Of a stretch of DNA of 39,234 bases, positions 20,386 through 31,996 are shown piece by piece; the first letter of the stretch is position 1; each line of letters opens with the position of its first letter. The notes below the pieces were generated by a model, which worked only from the letters and a program-made list of their open reading frames with translations, was not told where the DNA came from and did no database searches. The position numbers were made by a program, and so were the translations under genes. The DNA is from Basidiobolus ranarum (taxonomy: Eukaryota > Basidiobolomycota > Basidiobolomycetes > Basidiobolales): NCBI GenBank assembly GCA_040143965.1, contig JASJQH010006919.1:1-39234 (forward strand). The letters are read 5' to 3'.

Positions 20386-23366
20386 CGATTGTGTCGTCAT
20401 TCTTTTGTAAATAGCTGGTACATTTGCTAAATATTTTTATTTCTGTACAACAGCCATCCTCGATTCAATCTCATTCTATATACTACCAGTAACCATTTGT
20501 ACCATTCATGTCATGCCCATCCTTTGTACATGTTAGACTTGGGCCAGCTAAACCTTCTATGGAGAAATAAATTGAACATTTACATTGGTTTTAGATGTGA
20601 GCCACATCATTGGTCAATGGAACAAGGCTTGAGGGCAAATGATCACGGCAGTTGCGCCATTGTCAACAAGATGTTTCACGATGCAAGTTAGATTAATTTA
20701 CCATCGCCCTCATTGACAGGCGGGGGTTCGATTAATCTGATTGTAGTGGATCCACCCACTTGAAGAGTCTCAAGATCGAAAGTCGCATATTTGAAAGACG
20801 GTTTTTTATATGCATCATCAACAGATGATTGTGATTGGGGAACTTTGACTAGGATGTAAACATATGCACGCGTTTTTCTCTATGCAGTCAACATTAATAT
20901 GGATCAATGGGTTGCATTCCAGATCCACATAGCATGACATACAATTCGCATTCAACAATGATGATTACCCTTGAGAATCAGAGACTGAGATCGTCTTGCT
21001 TCAGTAACGTGTGGTTTTTCGTTTAGTTCTCCTTCTCAAGGCTGGTTTGTGGTGAGAATCAAAACATAGTTTCAATAGAAATTCCAATCTATTTTGCATT
21101 AACAGCAACCTTGATGAGTCAATCTTAAGGATTCGTATGAACATTGTCTACTCTGTCCAACATCAAATATCAGATAAATCAAAATATCTATCTCGTAGAT
21201 TTTTACCAATTCCACAAACATGTATAATAATTTCGGACACGATCCATTTTAGATCTAGTTCCAAGGATATCAACCAGATAGAGCTAGAGGGTTCTTCTTA
21301 GCAGAAAATTCACTCAGAACCGTAACTAATGCCGACAAAGAGATGTGTCTATGATTTGTCATTTTCCACGAGCATCTGTTTCATTGCTGGATTCACTTTC
21401 TGGACTTGAAACCTCTTCAACTCGTGTGGAATTCGTGGATATTCTCAAGGACATTGCAGAATGATCACATTGTGCAGATGCTACTATCTTATCTATTCCA
21501 GCTCGTCAAGCGTTCAGAGTTGATATTTGACTGTGTTTCATATGCTTGCGAGTTCTCATTCACCAGCATATTCGTGGTTACCTGGTGCTGAAAGTTAACA
21601 AACATATCTAATGATAAGAGGTTTTGAAATTCATGATGTAACTTGAATCCTGGAGGGATTTCTCGCATTTCTGATTTGTCGACAAGAAGTTAGTGTACAT
21701 TAGGATGTTTTGTTTATGGTACCGCAAGCTAGTTAATTCAATGGTTTACTTAGAGCGGAGTCTCCTTTGTATATTGGTGACAATCAATCGTCATCCATCC
21801 ATGGAGTTTGTGTGGCCTTACGGCTCGGTCTTGAAGTAGTCTATATCGATATTCATCAGGGTGGAAGACTAATTTCATGATCATGTCTAACATATCCTGC
21901 CGTGTAATACTAGTTTAATTTACTTCAAATGGGTTTCAATATTTCGTCATATTAATTGCCGAATCTGATCAAATCAGATAGAAACTCTAAGAATCATATT
22001 CCTTTGTGATTTTACTTTATCTAGCACTGAACCTAAAGCTGACCCAAACCATACGCTACCTAAGAAATGAACATCTGGCCGAATTCATACCATATTGTGG
22101 CAGTCCACTACAGGTAGGGTTCTGCTTTTTCATCATTATTCTAGTTTATCAAGTAGTCTTAGATTTATGGAAAGAGTTCTGGAAAGATGCAGATGGCTTA
22201 TTTGCGAGAAGGGTGGTCATAAGCGATCCTGTTTTATAATAAGTATTTAATTGTTTCATATTTCATGGAGCTGTATATTTTGTGGATACTAAATTCAAGT
22301 GACTTTACGCAGATACTTTGCTGTAAACATGTGACTTACCAACCAAATGATGGGCAAGCCTACAATACCGGTCATGGTGTTGCCGCGGAGAGCAGGGGTG
22401 TTATGAATTACTAGTCTTGATGTGTATCAAACGTACATTACAGTAACTTTAGAGCATTGGGGTTATGGTTAGGGTCAGGATGCTTAGCGCATGCAATTCA
22501 ACAATCATGTACTATCCATCAAATGATAATGGTTAAAAAAGGGTGCGAGATAGTAGTAACGTCTAAACTTGCATTCTTTCCTATCCTTTTGACTGCTTGT
22601 TGGTTGGACTGAGCTCAAAATATATATTACCGTGATGATATGAATGCTTATTGAAATCAATCAGGTATTGGATGAAGCAAGTCAAAACCCCTAATAATCG
22701 AGCCTTCACAAAATACACTTGTATTCTTATCTCTGGCATTATACAGAGAGACATCTCAGATACCTGTGCAACTAAAGAATGTGTTAGGCCATCGCACTTC
22801 ATAAGCCCCCAGCAAGCTACCCTATTGCATCTTCTAATAGTGAGAAATCCCCTGGTTTTAGACAAAGTTGGTCAAATAAACACAGGCTTCATTGATATGT
22901 CAGATTCACGGATCTTTATGATATCTAATTTAAAATCAGTGCCTTCAGCTCTTCACATGCAGGGAATTGAGTATGTAAATATGCATTGGTCACATGAATT
23001 ACTAAAATGGCTGAATTGGATTGTTTGAACACGAAGCACACACAGGTGTTAGCAAGTTCAGCACTTACGTATACTTTGCAAAAAGTGTGGTTGAAGGGAA
23101 AAGGAGTCTCATTATATGATCAACCCTGTAGTAAGATGATAGATTTGCATTATATATATGTATTGATTAGCTGTTAAAAGGTGAAGTGTTAATATATACA
23201 TAGCAACCAATTTTATACGTGAATCAAGCAGCGATCAAACACACGCAACACCAAGAGATCTTATTTAAGTGACCATTTTGAGTTATTGCTGAAAGTCATC
23301 CTCAAATCTCCTTATAAGCCAGTCGCATCCAGTCTCTAAGCTTGGCAACAACTCACTAACAACGCA
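20386..23366. other. 3-kb intergenic region with weak ORFs
   Basis: No clear gene. The longest frame (22651-23028 on the plus strand, 118 codons from ATG 22672) is listed separately. Frames at 20497, 21406 and 22006 are short, start poorly or look random. Confidence 0.4.
22672..23028 (+). CDS. Hypothetical 118-residue protein, weak support
   Basis: Begins at ATG 22672, inside an open frame that extends back to 22651. It contains SPQQATLLHLLIVRNPLVLD and INTGFIDMSDSRIFMI, protein-like but unassigned. A competing 94-codon frame overlaps on the opposite strand. No splice signals, TATA or family support were seen. Confidence 0.22.
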   Translation: MKQVKTPNNRAFTKYTCILISGIIQRDISDTCATKECVRPSHFISPQQATLLHLLIVRNPLVLDKVGQINTGFIDMSDSRIFMISNLKSVPSALHMQGIEYVNMHWSHELLKWLNWIV

Positions 23367-24134
23367 ATGAATTTATTGAAAACTGGAAGTACTCTACCGT
23401 TGGACCAACTTCGGAACACTTTGATTCGCTTGGAAGATACAATTATCTTTGCTTTGATTGAAAGAGCTCAGTTTGCCACTAATGATACAATTTATGAAGT
23501 GGATAAGTTCAAGTTTGAAGACAGAAAGAATGTCTCTTTTCTTGAATATATCCTGCATGAGTTGGAGATATCTCATGCCAAAGTACGAAGATACACCAGT
23601 CCTGATGAATACCCTTTTACCTCCAACCTCCCTGACCCTATCTTGCCATCATTGAACTTTCCACCGGTTCTCCATCCAAATAATATTAACATTAATCAGA
23701 AGCTCTACAATATATACATACAAAGCATAGTACCTACTATATGCGTCAAAGGTGACGATCAAAACTACGGAACCTCAGCTACTAGAGACGTAGAATGTCT
23801 ACAGGCACTCTCACGACGTATTCACTATGGAAAATTCATTGCTGAAGCAAAATTCACTGATCCAGAGCTTCACGATAAATATGTGGAGCTGATCAAAGCT
23901 CGCGATTCCCAAAGTATCTACAATCTTTTAACCAATGTAACTGTGGAGGAGAAATTGCTTCAACGCTTGCGTCAAAAGGCCTCTATTTACGGTCAAGATA
24001 TTTCAACCAACGGTGCAGTTCCTGACCATGGAAGTAAGATTGCCGTTGATGCTGTGATCAATCTTTATAAGGATTACGTTATTCCACTAACAAAAGAGGT
24101 GGAGGTGGAGTACCTTCTTCGACGTTTAGATTAA
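23367..24134 (+). CDS. ARO7: Chorismate mutase (Aro7 type)
   Basis: A single exon of 255 residues; yeast Aro7 has 256. The enzyme converts chorismate to prephenate, the branch point to Phe and Tyr, in the cytosol. Active-site residues of the yeast enzyme are present: R16, R151 (yeast R157), K162 (K168), N190 (N194), E194 (E198), T242 and E246. The blocks ATRDVECLQALSRRIHYGKF and LTKEVEVEYLLRRLD are almost identical to yeast. The allosteric Tyr/Trp site is partly kept: RR at 74-75 (yeast R75-R76) and G135-T136 where yeast has G141-S142. The regulatory switch position T226 of yeast is alanine here by ungapped C-terminal alignment (A226), so allosteric behaviour may differ. The start at 23367 gives the family-typical N-terminus. 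Confidence 0.97.
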   Translation: MNLLKTGSTLPLDQLRNTLIRLEDTIIFALIERAQFATNDTIYEVDKFKFEDRKNVSFLEYILHELEISHAKVRRYTSPDEYPFTSNLPDPILPSLNFPPVLHPNNININQKLYNIYIQSIVPTICVKGDDQNYGTSATRDVECLQALSRRIHYGKFIAEAKFTDPELHDKYVELIKARDSQSIYNLLTNVTVEEKLLQRLRQKASIYGQDISTNGAVPDHGSKIAVDAVINLYKDYVIPLTKEVEVEYLLRRLD

Positions 24135-24555
24135 TAACTTCTCTATCAACTCGGGTGTACTTATTATGTATCTCATTAATAATCCTCCGTGATAGTACTA
24201 TTATAGCCCTCCATTAGCTAGACGTCATATTACCACTTGTTCGAAATCGTAAATAAAACTCCAATTCTGGGTTATGACTAGACTATATTGTTGGCGGATA
24301 ACGACATTTGATTTCCAAATACATATAGTAGCCACCTGTGTCAACGTAGTTAGTTAAGCGTTATAGTTACTCCTAACATTTTACACATCGCAACTGAGTT
24401 TTGGTAATACGAGAGGCAGTTATCTAATTTCTCTGCAAACAAAATGATATTTATTTCACATTATTGACACTTACTGAAAAGTGTATAAAAGTATATATGT
24501 TCAATAGTGAGGCTAAGTTGGTACTTGGAAAACAACGATTCCTAGTTACTGTGTC
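24135..24555. other. Convergent 3' spacer between chorismate mutase and metallothionein
   Basis: 421 nt of AT-rich sequence between two convergent genes. AATAAA at about 24251-24256 could serve the plus-strand transcript. Nothing else was seen. Confidence 0.5.
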
Positions 24556-24852
24556 TTAATGAGAGCATTGGCAATTTGGTCCACAGGTACAAGCTGAATC
24601 CTCGGTACCTCCGCATGAACAAGAGTGTATTGGTTGCTCTTTACTCTTATCGCCGCATTTACAATTAGTCCCACAGTTGCAAGAAGCTCCTTTAGTGCCA
24701 GCGCAAGCACAGGTATTTACTTGACCATCTTTTCCAGAACCACACCCACAATCAGAGATTTTCATGTCGGCGCTAGTGCATTGACAATTGGCTCCGCAGC
24801 CGCAAGAAGGACCGCAAGTAGCACAAGCTTTTACATTCTTCCCCGTATCCAT
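24556..24852 (-). CDS. Metallothionein with three CxCGxNCxC modules
   Basis: A 98-residue single-exon protein with 20 cysteines and no aromatic residues. Three modules repeat: CGPSCGCGANCQC near the N-terminus, ASCNCGTNCKC in the middle and SACTCGPNCQC at the C-terminus, each with CxCGxxCxC. CGC, CAC and CSC pairs sit between them with Lys/Ser/Asp linkers. This is the core of small fungal copper metallothioneins, such as the 25-residue Neurospora protein, but here expanded in tandem. It would bind Cu(I), Zn or Cd in the cytosol and buffer or detoxify them. ATG at 24852 begins MDTGKNVKACATCG. A TATA-like element lies about 100 nt upstream. It is convergent with the chorismate mutase gene. Confidence 0.87.
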   Translation of the reverse strand: MDTGKNVKACATCGPSCGCGANCQCTSADMKISDCGCGSGKDGQVNTCACAGTKGASCNCGTNCKCGDKSKEQPIHSCSCGGTEDSACTCGPNCQCSH

Positions 24853-25982
24853 ATTGATGAATAGTTACGTTTTTCAGTACTGGAAGTTAAAAAAAATAAT
24901 GATCAAGTAGAGTTTGTAATTATCACCTACTTATGGGAGTGAACAGCTACTACTTTATATGTAAGGGTGGCTTAGCTACGGCATCATGTTTCACAGGCAA
25001 CAATCAGTACTAGCTCATGGGTAGCTTGGACAATTCTCTAAACAAACAAGTTTATTGAAACCTCTAGTTGGGGAAGAGGGGGGTCAACCATTTCCAAATC
25101 AGATATCTCTGACCACCACGAACTATGTTTCATCTACCTCTCAACTGACCAAATACTGAAATGGATGATGTAGCTCATTTAATCCTTTGTTCTTTTTCAC
25201 ACTGATAAGAGCCCCCTTCTGAGAATTTATTGACTTCTACGACTACTTGATCTCTTTTAAGGCTATAATTTAATTAACCTAACCGTATGACGGCTGTTGT
25301 TGAAGATGTCTAAAAAGCTTGTTGCCATTCTTTGTATGTATGCATACACATACAGATGTGTGCTAATAACACTTCATAAGAATCATTAGCGACGACAATA
25401 ACACTAATTAACATTGGATCACGTCGTCGATAACTTCTTACGTTTCACACTGAACTTAAGGTATGTAGTAACCAATGGTTGATCTGTGTGGATTGCTATT
25501 GTTCCGAGTCCTCTCCCTACACTTGCTATTGCTATTATATAGTATACAATTGTGCTGTCATAAAATTTCATTACCAACTGGTACCTGTACTATTTTCGAT
25601 ATAACGTTGCCAGTACAAACAATAAGTTAATTCAACTAATATAAGAGTATGAAGTATATTTATATATATCTACAGAAAGCCTTTACCTTGATATAACGCT
25701 TGGATCACTATATACTGGACTACCTTATCATAGAAATCAATGAATATCAAGGATGGTAATGACCAATGAGAGTTGACATAGGAAAAATATCATACATTCT
25801 CGTCAGGATTAATTCCCCCTCAATATAATAGGCAATTCGATTCCTTTTTTCATTGAAAATGATGGGTATTTCGAAATAGAATTTAACTCAATTAACAAAA
25901 ACCACGAATATAATGTAAAAGAGTTCATACCTTGAAAAGTTCACTGTTTTATAGGGAATTCGTTTCGCGTTTGGTAAAACTA
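24853..25982. other. Divergent promoter region, metallothionein and DMAP1/Swc4
   Basis: 1.1 kb without a gene, AT-rich, with short palindromic patches (TGTATGCATACACATACA at about 25335-25352). A possible extra 5' exon of the DMAP1 gene was looked for here and not found. Confidence 0.4.
24953..24959 (-). promoter_or_regulatory. TATA box of the metallothionein gene
   Basis: TATAAAG on the minus strand, 101 nt before the metallothionein ATG at 24852. No confident copper-response element was identified. Confidence 0.45.
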
Positions 25983-28140
25983 ATGTTGCTAAACACTACT
26001 AAACAACTGAAAGATAAAAATTTTGGTAAGTAATTTTATACCCTCGTCTTGTGTTGTTTATCTACAGTTTTGTTTAACGAAAGTTTGAAGATGGTGTAGA
26101 TCAGGAGCTTTACGATCTGATAGGCGGTGTTCCCCCTATATCGATAAATAAAAAGTCTTTAAAACAAAAAGCAGATAAAGAAGATAAATGGTAGAGATAC
26201 ATCCCTCCCCTATCCTAGTATTAAGTATAAATATTTACCTGATTTTATAGGGAATGTAAAGGCTTTACCAGTAGTGCACGAGACGATGATCTCATCTTGC
26301 ATCATTGGACAAAAGTAGGAGAAGAAACAGCAGGTATTATTCTACACTCGCGTTCAATTCAAGTGAATGTTAGCTTATCTATTTTGTCTGATACAGATTT
26401 CCATTTCGCACAGTTCAACAAAATAGTTGATCTTGTAGATTATTCAGAAGAAGATTATCAACAATATTTAACGCGTAAGAGATGATGCTGAAAACTCCCA
26501 TTTTTATCTATAGTTAAATATTTACCGTATCCAAATAATATCGTAGAGGAAAACTGGACAAAAGAGGAGACCGACTATCTTTTTGAATTATGCCAACAAT
26601 ACGATTTAAGATTTGTAGTTATAGCGGATAGATATAGTTTTTCTGGAGTAGAGAAATCCATGGAGGTAATTATTTCTCTTGGAAATATCTTTATGAATCT
26701 CTTTAATAACTTAATGATGACAGGACATGAAGGAAAGATATTATAGTGTCACTAGTAAGATGTTAGCAATTCGAGCGGCTAGAGGAGAGAAAATAAACCA
26801 AGAGCGTATACTGTCAATGAGCTTCGATAAAGGTTTGGATTTATTATACCCGGATTGTTGTATATTCTAAATAACACATATCCTTGCAATTAGACAAAGA
26901 AACACAAAGAAAAAGGAATCTCATTCAACTTTATGATCGAGACCGAGCACAGATTGAGGTTTTTTAATCCCGAAGAGATACTTTCAAACAACTCCATGTA
27001 CTTACCAAGTATTTTAATGCAGGCCGAGGAATCGCTCTATTTTGAATCCCTGAGACTTGAGCAAAATGAACGGAACTTATACAAAGAAAGAGAGAACCAT
27101 TTGCTTCTTTTTAACGCTAAAGAGCTACACATTCCCAAACCTCCCGTAGAGGAGGCTTCCACAACAGCATCTCCAAATCCACTTGCCTTTCCTGAAGGAG
27201 TTTTTAAGGTCTTTCTTTTTCGATTTATGATATCAAGGGGATAAGGCCATATATATATATATATATAGCCATAAATATTCTCCAACCAAGTTACAATATT
27301 GCTCACCATTGATAGCACTCCTATAGTCCAAAAAAAAGAAAGTATTAGTGAAAAAAGATGCCAAGCCTTTAAAGGAGCATATAGCGGACCCTAGTCCCTC
27401 CGTTGTCAAAGATGTAGTCGTCGTTAAACAAGAACCGGGGGAAATATCTACTCCACTCAAACCAACTTTTCCTAAGAGTGTGGTGGCATCCAAAGCTACT
27501 CCCATCAAAACGGTCCCTACCCCTGAATGTTAGCTTTGTATTACAATGCATAGACTATTTTATCATAAGCACTCATCGATCTAACAATCTGATTCAATTT
27601 CATTGTTTATTAGCAGTTGGTGCTCCTGTATCTACTACACTTTCTCCTCTCACAACCAAGAAGGATAAACTTCCACCTGGAGTCCACCTGCGAAGTACTA
27701 GAATTGCTCCAATTAAACAGAGTCAATTTCAAAAGATAGCAGCGGTTTTAGAGGAATATGGAATCAGTAAGCCTAATTTCCATGAAGCTCTCAACCTGTA
27801 TGTTATCTGACTCTTTTAATTTGTCACTTTAGAGACATCCCGACCAACCATGCCAACAGCCACAGTTTGTAATAAGTTTGATGAGTTACTTTACGATACT
27901 CTATCTTTGTTGGATTACAAGAAGCAAGTTGAGAAACTAGAGCATGAGCTCAAAGTCGTGAAGCACAAGATTGACGAGTGTACCAACGGAGCCTCTTCAG
28001 ATGGTTCCCTTACACCTGGGGTAAAATATATATTTTGTAATTCAGATACGTGCAATCCACATATTTATCCTCGCATCTAATTATAGCGCAAGAGAATGTC
28101 CTCGATATCTTCCAAAGACATTAAGAAGATCAAGAAATAG
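25983..28140 (+). CDS. SWC4: DMAP1/Swc4 subunit of the SWR1 and NuA4 complexes
   Basis: Twelve exons: 25983-26025, 26100-26190, 26251-26333, 26397-26474, 26547-26665, 26724-26832, 26894-26958, 27023-27208, 27327-27528, 27617-27766, 27833-28020 and 28087-28140. All phases agree and give 455 residues. QELYDLIGGVPPIS matches RELFNLLGENQPP of yeast. KWECKGFTSSARDDDLILHHW matches the human KWMPFTNPAR...FFHW block; then FHFAQFNK. The SANT domain (about 99-155) has ENWTKEETDYLFELC, YDLRFVVIADRY and MEDMKERYY. Then LIQLYDRDRAQIEAEE, and C-terminally PPGVHLRSTRI and SRPTMP followed by a coiled coil and a basic tail. The protein is a nuclear subunit shared by the H2A.Z-exchange and histone acetyltransferase complexes. 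The start is uncertain because the usual DVRDILEL-type N-terminus is not seen. Confidence 0.93.
27250..27267. repeat. (TA)n microsatellite in a DMAP1/Swc4 intron
   Basis: A run of about nine TA units inside intron 8 (27209-27326), which at 118 nt is the longest intron of the gene. The repeat probably explains its extra length. Confidence 0.8.
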
Positions 28141-28649
28141 CTGGAACTCCTTGACCAAGTATAAACTTTATCTTAAACCAAGAGTCGTGGAAAGTTTATA
28201 AGTTACTGTACATTCAACTAGCACGATTGTTCAAGTACCTTTAATATACAAAAACTTGTCAATCCTCCTAATCCCTTATCAAAGCCTCAAATAAATAAAT
28301 GGACAGTGTTCTCTTCGCCACTTTTTTAACCAAAGATTGCTAGAGCAACTCTGCGTATTATATATTTGATATGGATGTATAGTTTCATAATACAGCTCCA
28401 AGCTGTCTTCAGATTGCCCTTTCACGAATCAAACATACGCCATATTTATAGACCCAGAAATGAAATTTGTATGTAAACCAAATGAACTGTTAAATAGTGG
28501 ACAGCATATTAGATAAGGTTAACCTGGAATTTCAAGAAAACTTCATATTTATTAAACATTAAAATAATGACATAATCAAAGGAATGGGTGGCACAACCAT
28601 ATGGAATATGATTGTGATAAAATTAGCAGTGTACAGATTATTATTCTAA
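28141..28649. other. Convergent 3' spacer between DMAP1/Swc4 and GPCR
   Basis: About 500 nt of AT-rich sequence between two convergent genes. AATAAATAAA at 28290-28299 could be a polyadenylation signal for the plus-strand transcript. No coding signal. Confidence 0.5.
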
Positions 28650-29974
28650 TTAATTGGGACTAGCAGTCAGCTTCGAGCGTCCAGTAATTCTCAATCGAAT
28701 CTCCTCCTTTAAGTTCTCAGTTAATCCATACATTATAGCATCACACAAACCAATGAATTGCGAAGAGGCCTGCATGACTGTCAAAATTCGATTTGAATCA
28801 CCACTTATCTCGATCATACGATTGAGTATTCCCGGTATCCAACATATAGTATACACAACCGGGTACAGACACATCTTCAGCATCACACGGGTTATTCTCT
28901 TCTCATTACTCGATGGTCTTTTCATTGGGAGACCATCGGCACCAGTTTTACCAGGACTCTTGGGTGATTTTTTTAATCCAAACTTGATCATTAGCGTGGT
29001 AAATTTGGGCTCATGATTGGAATTCGCTTCAATATGGCGGCTGACTTCGCTCATATTTGTATCTGTAACCTCACTTCTGAGGGATGGTTCTGCGTAGAAC
29101 TCTTGATAGTTGGAAGCTAATTCTATGCCCCCATGGGTGCTAGAATCATTTGCATAGGTTTGATCACTACTGTTTTGGCTAAGAGAGGTCTTTTTCAAGA
29201 TCAAATACAATCGAATATAGAAGAAGAATACCAAGGGAATGATAGCGAATCTAAAACCATGGGTTAAAGCGTAACGCACCCATGCCGGATGAGGTGGTAG
29301 CCAACACCAATTTCCTGATACTATATGGTAGCATATCAAGAGGTTAATGGGTTATAATTGAAACATAGGTAGTTAACAAGTTACGCACCTGGAACATAGC
29401 CTACTGTGAACTGTCCTATCAACGCGGTAGTTAGAGAGAATCCCCACACACATATATAAAGCCAAGGCTCGTATACTTGGAGAAAATTTAACGCATGTAA
29501 CCATTCCAAGGGTTTGGATATGGCTGAGTAGGTGACTACTGCAATCAATAAAGTAGAGAAATCTTGAGCCTGTTTACAACAAAGCGTAATCAGATGGTTG
29601 GTATGTTGAAGAAGCATCAAAGAATGATTTGAAATACTAACCTGTACAGTTACTTGGCCTACAAAGCCATTGATGGAACAGAAGGTGCCCGGGTGAATGA
29701 CTCCCTCCTTACCCAGCTGTATTCCAGATACCGTGTTGTTTAAAGAATTCAAAAAATCTAACAAAACAACAAAATTAGAACTCAGTGAGAGGTGGGAATT
29801 TATATATGATAGTGCAAACTAACCGGCTATCGATAGACTTAGAATCAGGCGATGTCTGTATGTTCTACATGAAGGAAGACACACATAGCACAGAATCAGG
29901 AGTAGACTAGCTATAGTACTTATTGAGCTTCCAACTAGACTGCTTAATAAAAATCCGTTTGCGGAGGCTGCCAT
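28650..29974 (-). CDS. Seven-transmembrane receptor, Git3/cAMP-receptor-like GPCR
   Basis: Four exons on the minus strand: 29974-29824, 29757-29642, 29569-29389 and 29320-28650, with in-phase GTTAGT, GTTAGT and GTGCGT donors, give 372 residues. TM1 is near residues 9-32; the HRLILSLSIADFLN block starts TM2. C77 before TM3 and C155 in GNWCWLPP likely form the extracellular disulfide, and WCW is typical of fungal Git3 and slime-mould cAMP-receptor-like receptors. After TM5 a long intracellular loop of about 110 residues, basic and Ser-rich (GLKKSPKSPGKTGADGLP), precedes TM6 (YPVVYTICWIPGIL) and TM7 (QFIGLCDAIMYGL). It probably senses nutrients and signals through a G-protein alpha subunit to cAMP. 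The frame is open upstream to an ATG at 30151 (431 residues). I prefer 29974 because it gives a short N-terminus. Confidence 0.9.
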
Positions 29975-30519
29975 CAAGTTATAATAGAGAGCAACTAGGC
30001 ATCTACTTCTGGTTAAAATTCGTTTTTTGGGTAGCCCGGTTGAAAAAAACCTTGGAAAGCAACAGCAATGAATGGAAGAACAAGTTACGTCTGATCTATT
30101 TATGACTTCCAACGTGCTTTCCCCACTTGCTTGTGCATGATTCATATGCATATAATTCCGATAGATGTAACCTTCCTCGATATAATTAGATCAGTTGAAA
30201 AGAATACAACATATCTCAATTTGGCAAGGCCATCATGAATTTAAAATTAGGTTGCAGTATTGTTTGGACAATCGTATTAGGCGTCTTTCTTAATATGACA
30301 GTATAGACCATAAGAAGCCTCCATAGGTGTACACATATATAGATAAGCCTGTAATTCAGACTACGTTTAGACTGCTTGGCCCAAATTCCCTGTTTTTCTG
30401 AACGTATTACATCAGTATAAGTCAACAATGATCACGGGAGCATCACATGCAGAGAGTGTCCGGTGACCTTAACATGAACACGAACAGGAGGAGTGCCGAT
30501 ATAAGCGACCTCAATAGCT

Positions 30520-30840
30520 ATGCAAAGTCAATCTTATTCTCAGTGTAGATGTACTTCAGCAATGATCGCGGATAAACTGTTTGAGAACTTGAAAAGAAAT
30601 CAGTATCATTACGGTACCACTTGTAGAAAGATAAAAAACGCCTTCTACCAATATACCCTCAATGTACTCAATTCGTTAGCACAAGGAACTCGGGAAAGAA
30701 TTGAACCATATACAGCTAGTGCTATGGACAAGAATGGCATCATTAGAGTCTGGGAAATTACTGATTCAATCGAATTTGGTTACTTGATTGCCATTTCATA
30801 TAAAAGCTTAAGATTGAATTACCTGAAAACGCGACACTGA
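30520..30840 (+). CDS. Hypothetical 106-residue protein, weak support
   Basis: ATG at 30520, stop at 30840. It is basic in the first two thirds (KLFENLKRNQYHYGTTCRKI) with GTRERIEPYTASAMDKNG toward the end. Composition is fairly protein-like, with regular amphipathic spacing, but no family is recognised. No introns or TATA were identified, although AATAG-rich DNA surrounds it. Confidence 0.3.
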   Translation: MQSQSYSQCRCTSAMIADKLFENLKRNQYHYGTTCRKIKNAFYQYTLNVLNSLAQGTRERIEPYTASAMDKNGIIRVWEITDSIEFGYLIAISYKSLRLNYLKTRH

Positions 30841-31996
30841 CCCGCAAATGATCAATGAACTTCTGACTCGGAATAATAGAACCATGGACTGACAAAGGAT
30901 GGGAGAAGTAATCCTAATGTGTCACCAATTTGGAGGATATCTAGAAACCATGGCGGCAAAGGGACTTCCCTGGTATACACCAATGTCGCCTCATGGAGTC
31001 ATTTGTAACACTCACGGTTGGGCCCAAAACAGATTGATAAAGTATTAGCCCAAGATGTAAATCCACTGTCAACGAGAGAATGGGGTTTTGCCTGACATAT
31101 CTTTATTTCCATATATCTTTGTTACACACATATCAATGTATCTGCCTGAAACAGCAACGTGAGCTTTTGTACTCTGAAGAGTACTGAATGGTAGATTTTG
31201 ACTGATAAATCAAGTGGTACGTGTAAGACGACAAGGGTTGATTTCGCACCACATTCCACTCACAATAGTGTTTTTGGAAATATCCTGTTCCCATTTACAG
31301 AGGCCCACTTCACTTTAGCATTCCCAAACATGATCTAGCCATCTATATACAATTTACCCATTAGCACTGATGTTTGAGCTTTGGGAACATCCACAACATG
31401 GATTTAAAGTTGCTGCAACGGTATGTTGTATGGACTCAGAGGAATCCGTTTTAGTGAACATTGCCGGTTATTTGCTTCATCTATTACACAAAAAAGCAGG
31501 CTTCCCATACTTGAACTATGTCGCTTTGATTTGGGGCAAATGCTATATCAGTGTGCCATATGGTTCTTGGGAGAAAAATCGAGCCAAATCGTTTATGGAA
31601 TAGTTAATGGTACACAATTGTGTACTGTCTCAAAGTGAAGTTGATGTTGAAAATAGAAAATTTTACTGAGTATATTACGTTTTCTACATGATATTTACCA
31701 ATCATGATTAGCTGGTATAAGTAATTAATTTTATGTAACCGTGCTCTTATTGGTATGAGCTAATGAATCAAGTATATCAACCCAGGATCAAAGCCCAACA
31801 TTTATACTCAATATCACAAGCACACGAGAGCTTACATAAGCTTCATGGCGGGTCACTTGGTGAATAAATAGTTAGTAGGACTTGAGTTCGGATGCATGGG
31901 ATGAAAATAGAACTATTAACGTGTAACAAGTACCCATTACGCACAAACTATCTTTCATTTTACTCCTTTTAAACTAGAGATAAACTCTTCTAATAT

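Noticed and set aside
20715-20740. GGGTTCGATTAATC, resembling a tRNA B box
   Set aside because: No A box, acceptor stem or cloverleaf can be built around it.
22455-22480. GGTTAGGGTCAGG, telomere-like
   Set aside because: A single TTAGGG unit with no array; chance.
27037-27551. Several frames overlapping DMAP1/Swc4 exons 8-9 on the minus strand
   Set aside because: Antisense shadows of well-supported exons.
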